This document shows, one piece after another, positions 6,650 through 7,233 of a stretch of DNA of 7,233 nt; the stretch's first letter is position 1, and every line of letters starts with the position of its first letter. The stretch covers positions 1-7,233 of the forward strand of contig JAHIJU010000210.1 of assembly GCA_018898235.1 (NCBI GenBank), written 5' to 3'. This stretch comes from Actinomycetota bacterium. GTDB taxonomy: Bacteria > Actinomycetota > Actinomycetes > Actinomycetales > Cellulomonadaceae. The notes beneath the pieces are model-generated. The model saw only the letters and a program-made list of their open reading frames with translations, was not told the origin of the DNA and ran no database searches. The translations under genes and the position numbers were made by a program.

Positions 6650-6705
6650 GGGTCGCGGGTCCCGGGTCGCGGGTCCCGGGTCCCGGGTCCCGGGTCCCGG
6701 GTCCC
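6650..6705. repeat. Heptamer tandem repeat, eight units of GGGTCSC
   Basis: Eight uninterrupted 7-bp units fill 56 bp: six are GGGTCCC and two (6650-6656, 6664-6670) are GGGTCGC. Each GGGTCCC is a near-palindrome (GGG, any base, CCC), so the single strand can form many alternative hairpins. The array starts about 10 bp beyond the 3' end of the SRP RNA, in its direction of transcription, and lies about 110 bp upstream of the lldD start. It may act as a terminator or pause zone, or be a slippage-prone tract. The unit length argues against coding. Confidence 0.9.
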
Positions 6706-6714
6706 GGACATGCA

Positions 6715-6806
6715 AGGACCCCTCGCACACCCGCCAGAGCTCACCTGCCCTTGCTGCCTTCCGGCCCTGGGGGAGTTCAGCGAGATGACGCCGCACGAGG
6801 GGTCGT
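6715..6806 (-). ncRNA. ffs: Signal recognition particle RNA, small bacterial type (4.5S)
   Basis: The RNA scaffold of the signal recognition particle, which with Ffh targets membrane proteins to the translocon. Read on the minus strand, the conserved domain IV is evident: CAGGGCCGGAAGGCAGCA, with the GGAA tetraloop at 6762-6759 and the purine-rich AGCA asymmetric loop that Ffh recognises. The ends close in a perfect 9-bp helix, GACCCCTCG (6804-6796) with CGAGGGGTC (6725-6717). The size of about 90 nt and the single hairpin match the small type lacking an Alu domain. A promoter lies just upstream. Exact ends are uncertain by a few bases. Confidence 0.95.
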
Positions 6807-6811
6807 AGACC

Positions 6812-6840
6812 AGGGTAGCCGACACCGGCCAGCAGGTCGG
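6812..6840 (-). promoter_or_regulatory. ffs: Promoter of the SRP RNA gene
   Basis: On the minus strand a -10 box TACCCT (6817-6812) fits TANNNT and ends 6-8 nt before the base of the RNA helix (start near 6806-6804). A -35 candidate CCGACC (6840-6835) stands at a 17-bp spacing and shares the central GAC of the consensus. Position relative to the RNA makes the -10 convincing; the -35 is weaker. Confidence 0.6.
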
Positions 6841-6890
6841 AGCCCCTCCTCGTCCCGCCCGCGGTGACCTGCACCGGGCCGGTCCGCCCG

Positions 6891-7010
6891 GGGCTGCCTG
6901 CTGGGGCTCTCAGCCAGGGCTGCCTGCGGAGGGCTCCTGCCGGGGGTTCTCAGCCCGGGCCGCCCGCTGAGGGCTCCTGTCGGGGGTTCTCAGCCCGGGC
7001 CGCCCGCTGG
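6891..7010. repeat. 40-bp tandem repeat, three copies (two nearly identical)
   Basis: Copies at 6931-6970 and 6971-7010 agree at 38 of 40 positions, differing at the tenth and last bases. Each begins GGGCTCCTGY and contains GGGGGTTCTCAGCCCGGGC. An older copy at 6891-6930 shares the same length and the TCTCAGCC core but is clearly diverged. The exact 40-bp period is not a multiple of three, so the array would shift any reading frame; it is therefore non-coding. The unit contains the palindrome GCCCGGGC. Function unknown. Confidence 0.88.
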
Positions 7011-7016
7011 GGCCGC

Positions 7017-7071
7017 AACTGGTCACTTCGCACCCCCGACACGCCGCCGATGGCCTCCCCACTGACCAGTT
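7017..7071. repeat. 55-bp inverted-repeat element, copy 1
   Basis: AACTGGTCA (7017-7025) and TGACCAGTT (7063-7071) are perfect 9-bp inverted repeats 37 bp apart. The interior holds the words TCGCA and CCCCGACACGCCGC that recur in copy 2. The surrounding match to copy 2 extends from 7015 to 7074. It resembles a small intergenic palindromic repeat of REP type or a tiny non-autonomous element; no target-site duplication is seen. Confidence 0.8.
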
Positions 7072-7087
7072 CCGGGCCAGTTCCGGG
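7066..7087 (+). repeat. 11-bp tandem duplication at the edge of copy 1
   Basis: CCAGTTCCGGG is present twice back to back (7066-7076 and 7077-7087). The first copy includes most of the right inverted-repeat arm, so the second looks like a local duplication of the element's end. It is absent from copy 2, where the sequence after CCAGTTCCG continues CTGGG. Confidence 0.8.
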
Positions 7088-7144
7088 ACCGCCAGCCTCC
7101 TGCCCTCCCCCTCCGGGCAACCGCGGCCGCACCAACTCGGAGGC

Positions 7145-7199
7145 AACTGGTCACCTCGCAGCCCCGACACGCCGCTTGCCACCTCCCAACTGACCAGTT
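7145..7199. repeat. 55-bp inverted-repeat element, copy 2
   Basis: AACTGGTCA (7145-7153) and TGACCAGTT (7191-7199) repeat the arms of copy 1 exactly, with the same 55-bp length and orientation, 128 bp downstream. Over the 60-bp match (7143-7202 against 7015-7074) I count 9 differences, six of them in one run (7176-7181). The arms and the CCCCGACACGCCGC core are unchanged, which suggests that these parts matter or that the copies are recent. Confidence 0.8.
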
Positions 7200-7233
7200 C
7201 CGCTGGGTGGCGGCTGGGGCTCGGGCAGGGCGG

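Larger units (their letters stand above)
6818..7233. other. Repeat-rich non-coding region upstream of ffs
   Basis: About 416 bp without a credible gene. Short ORFs on both strands have low-complexity Pro/Gly/Arg translations and no family resemblance. The contents are an 11-bp palindrome (ACCGG, G, CCGGT at 6873-6883), a 40-bp tandem repeat, and two copies of a 55-bp inverted-repeat element with an 11-bp tandem duplication beside the first. I looked for a tRNA gene and saw none. The right edge may be just upstream of a gene outside the window. Confidence 0.7.

Noticed and set aside
6864..7193. A plus-strand ORF of 109 codons, and minus-strand ORFs of 90 and 61 codons, over the repeats
   Set aside because: The 40-bp repeat period shifts frame with each copy, the translations are Pro/Gly/Arg low complexity, and no ribosome site or family resemblance is seen.
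6891..7202. A CRISPR array
   Set aside because: The 40-bp copies are directly adjacent without spacers, the 55-bp elements number only two, and no cas genes are present.
7015..7202. An insertion sequence or MITE bounded by the inverted repeats
   Set aside because: There is no transposase in the window and no clear target-site duplication flanks either 55-bp unit, so I call it only a repeat element.

Overview
The window looks like chromosomal DNA of a high-GC actinomycete. The signs are strong G/C bias at third codon positions, long spurious antisense ORFs, GTG starts, TANNNT-type -10 boxes, a probable leaderless regulator mRNA, and an L-lactate dehydrogenase that reads like mycobacterial LldD2. 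A Pseudonocardia-like organism is a guess.

Layout, left to right. (1) Positions 1-698, minus strand: the 5' third of a membrane-bound proton/sodium-pumping pyrophosphatase, cut by the window edge. It carries an unusual lipoprotein-like N-terminus. (2) Positions 866-3009, minus strand: a two-gene ABC exporter operon, ATPase then FtsX-like permease, joined by an ATGA stop/start overlap. (3) Positions 3133-5252: a TetR-family repressor (minus) diverging from a 14-helix DHA2/EmrB-type drug exporter (plus). They share a 65-bp control region holding a perfect 19-bp palindrome and repeated TGCATCTT-like half-sites. (4) Positions 5326-6537, minus strand: an FMN-dependent L-lactate dehydrogenase (LldD2-like), convergent with the exporter. 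A stop-codon hairpin lies in the gap. (5) Positions 6715-6806, minus strand: the small bacterial signal recognition particle RNA gene (ffs), with a recognisable promoter. (6) Positions 6818-7233: no credible gene, but three different repeat families.

The TetR/exporter pair is a classic inducible efflux module. The ABC pair is a second exporter whose substrate cannot be read from sequence. LldD feeds lactate electrons into respiration, and the pyrophosphatase turns pyrophosphate into an ion gradient. These modules do not obviously form one pathway. I see no phage, transposase, CRISPR or toxin-antitoxin genes, and no evidence for a wholly new protein system. The most unusual content is non-coding: the repeats clustered on both sides of ffs and the layered operator in front of the exporter.
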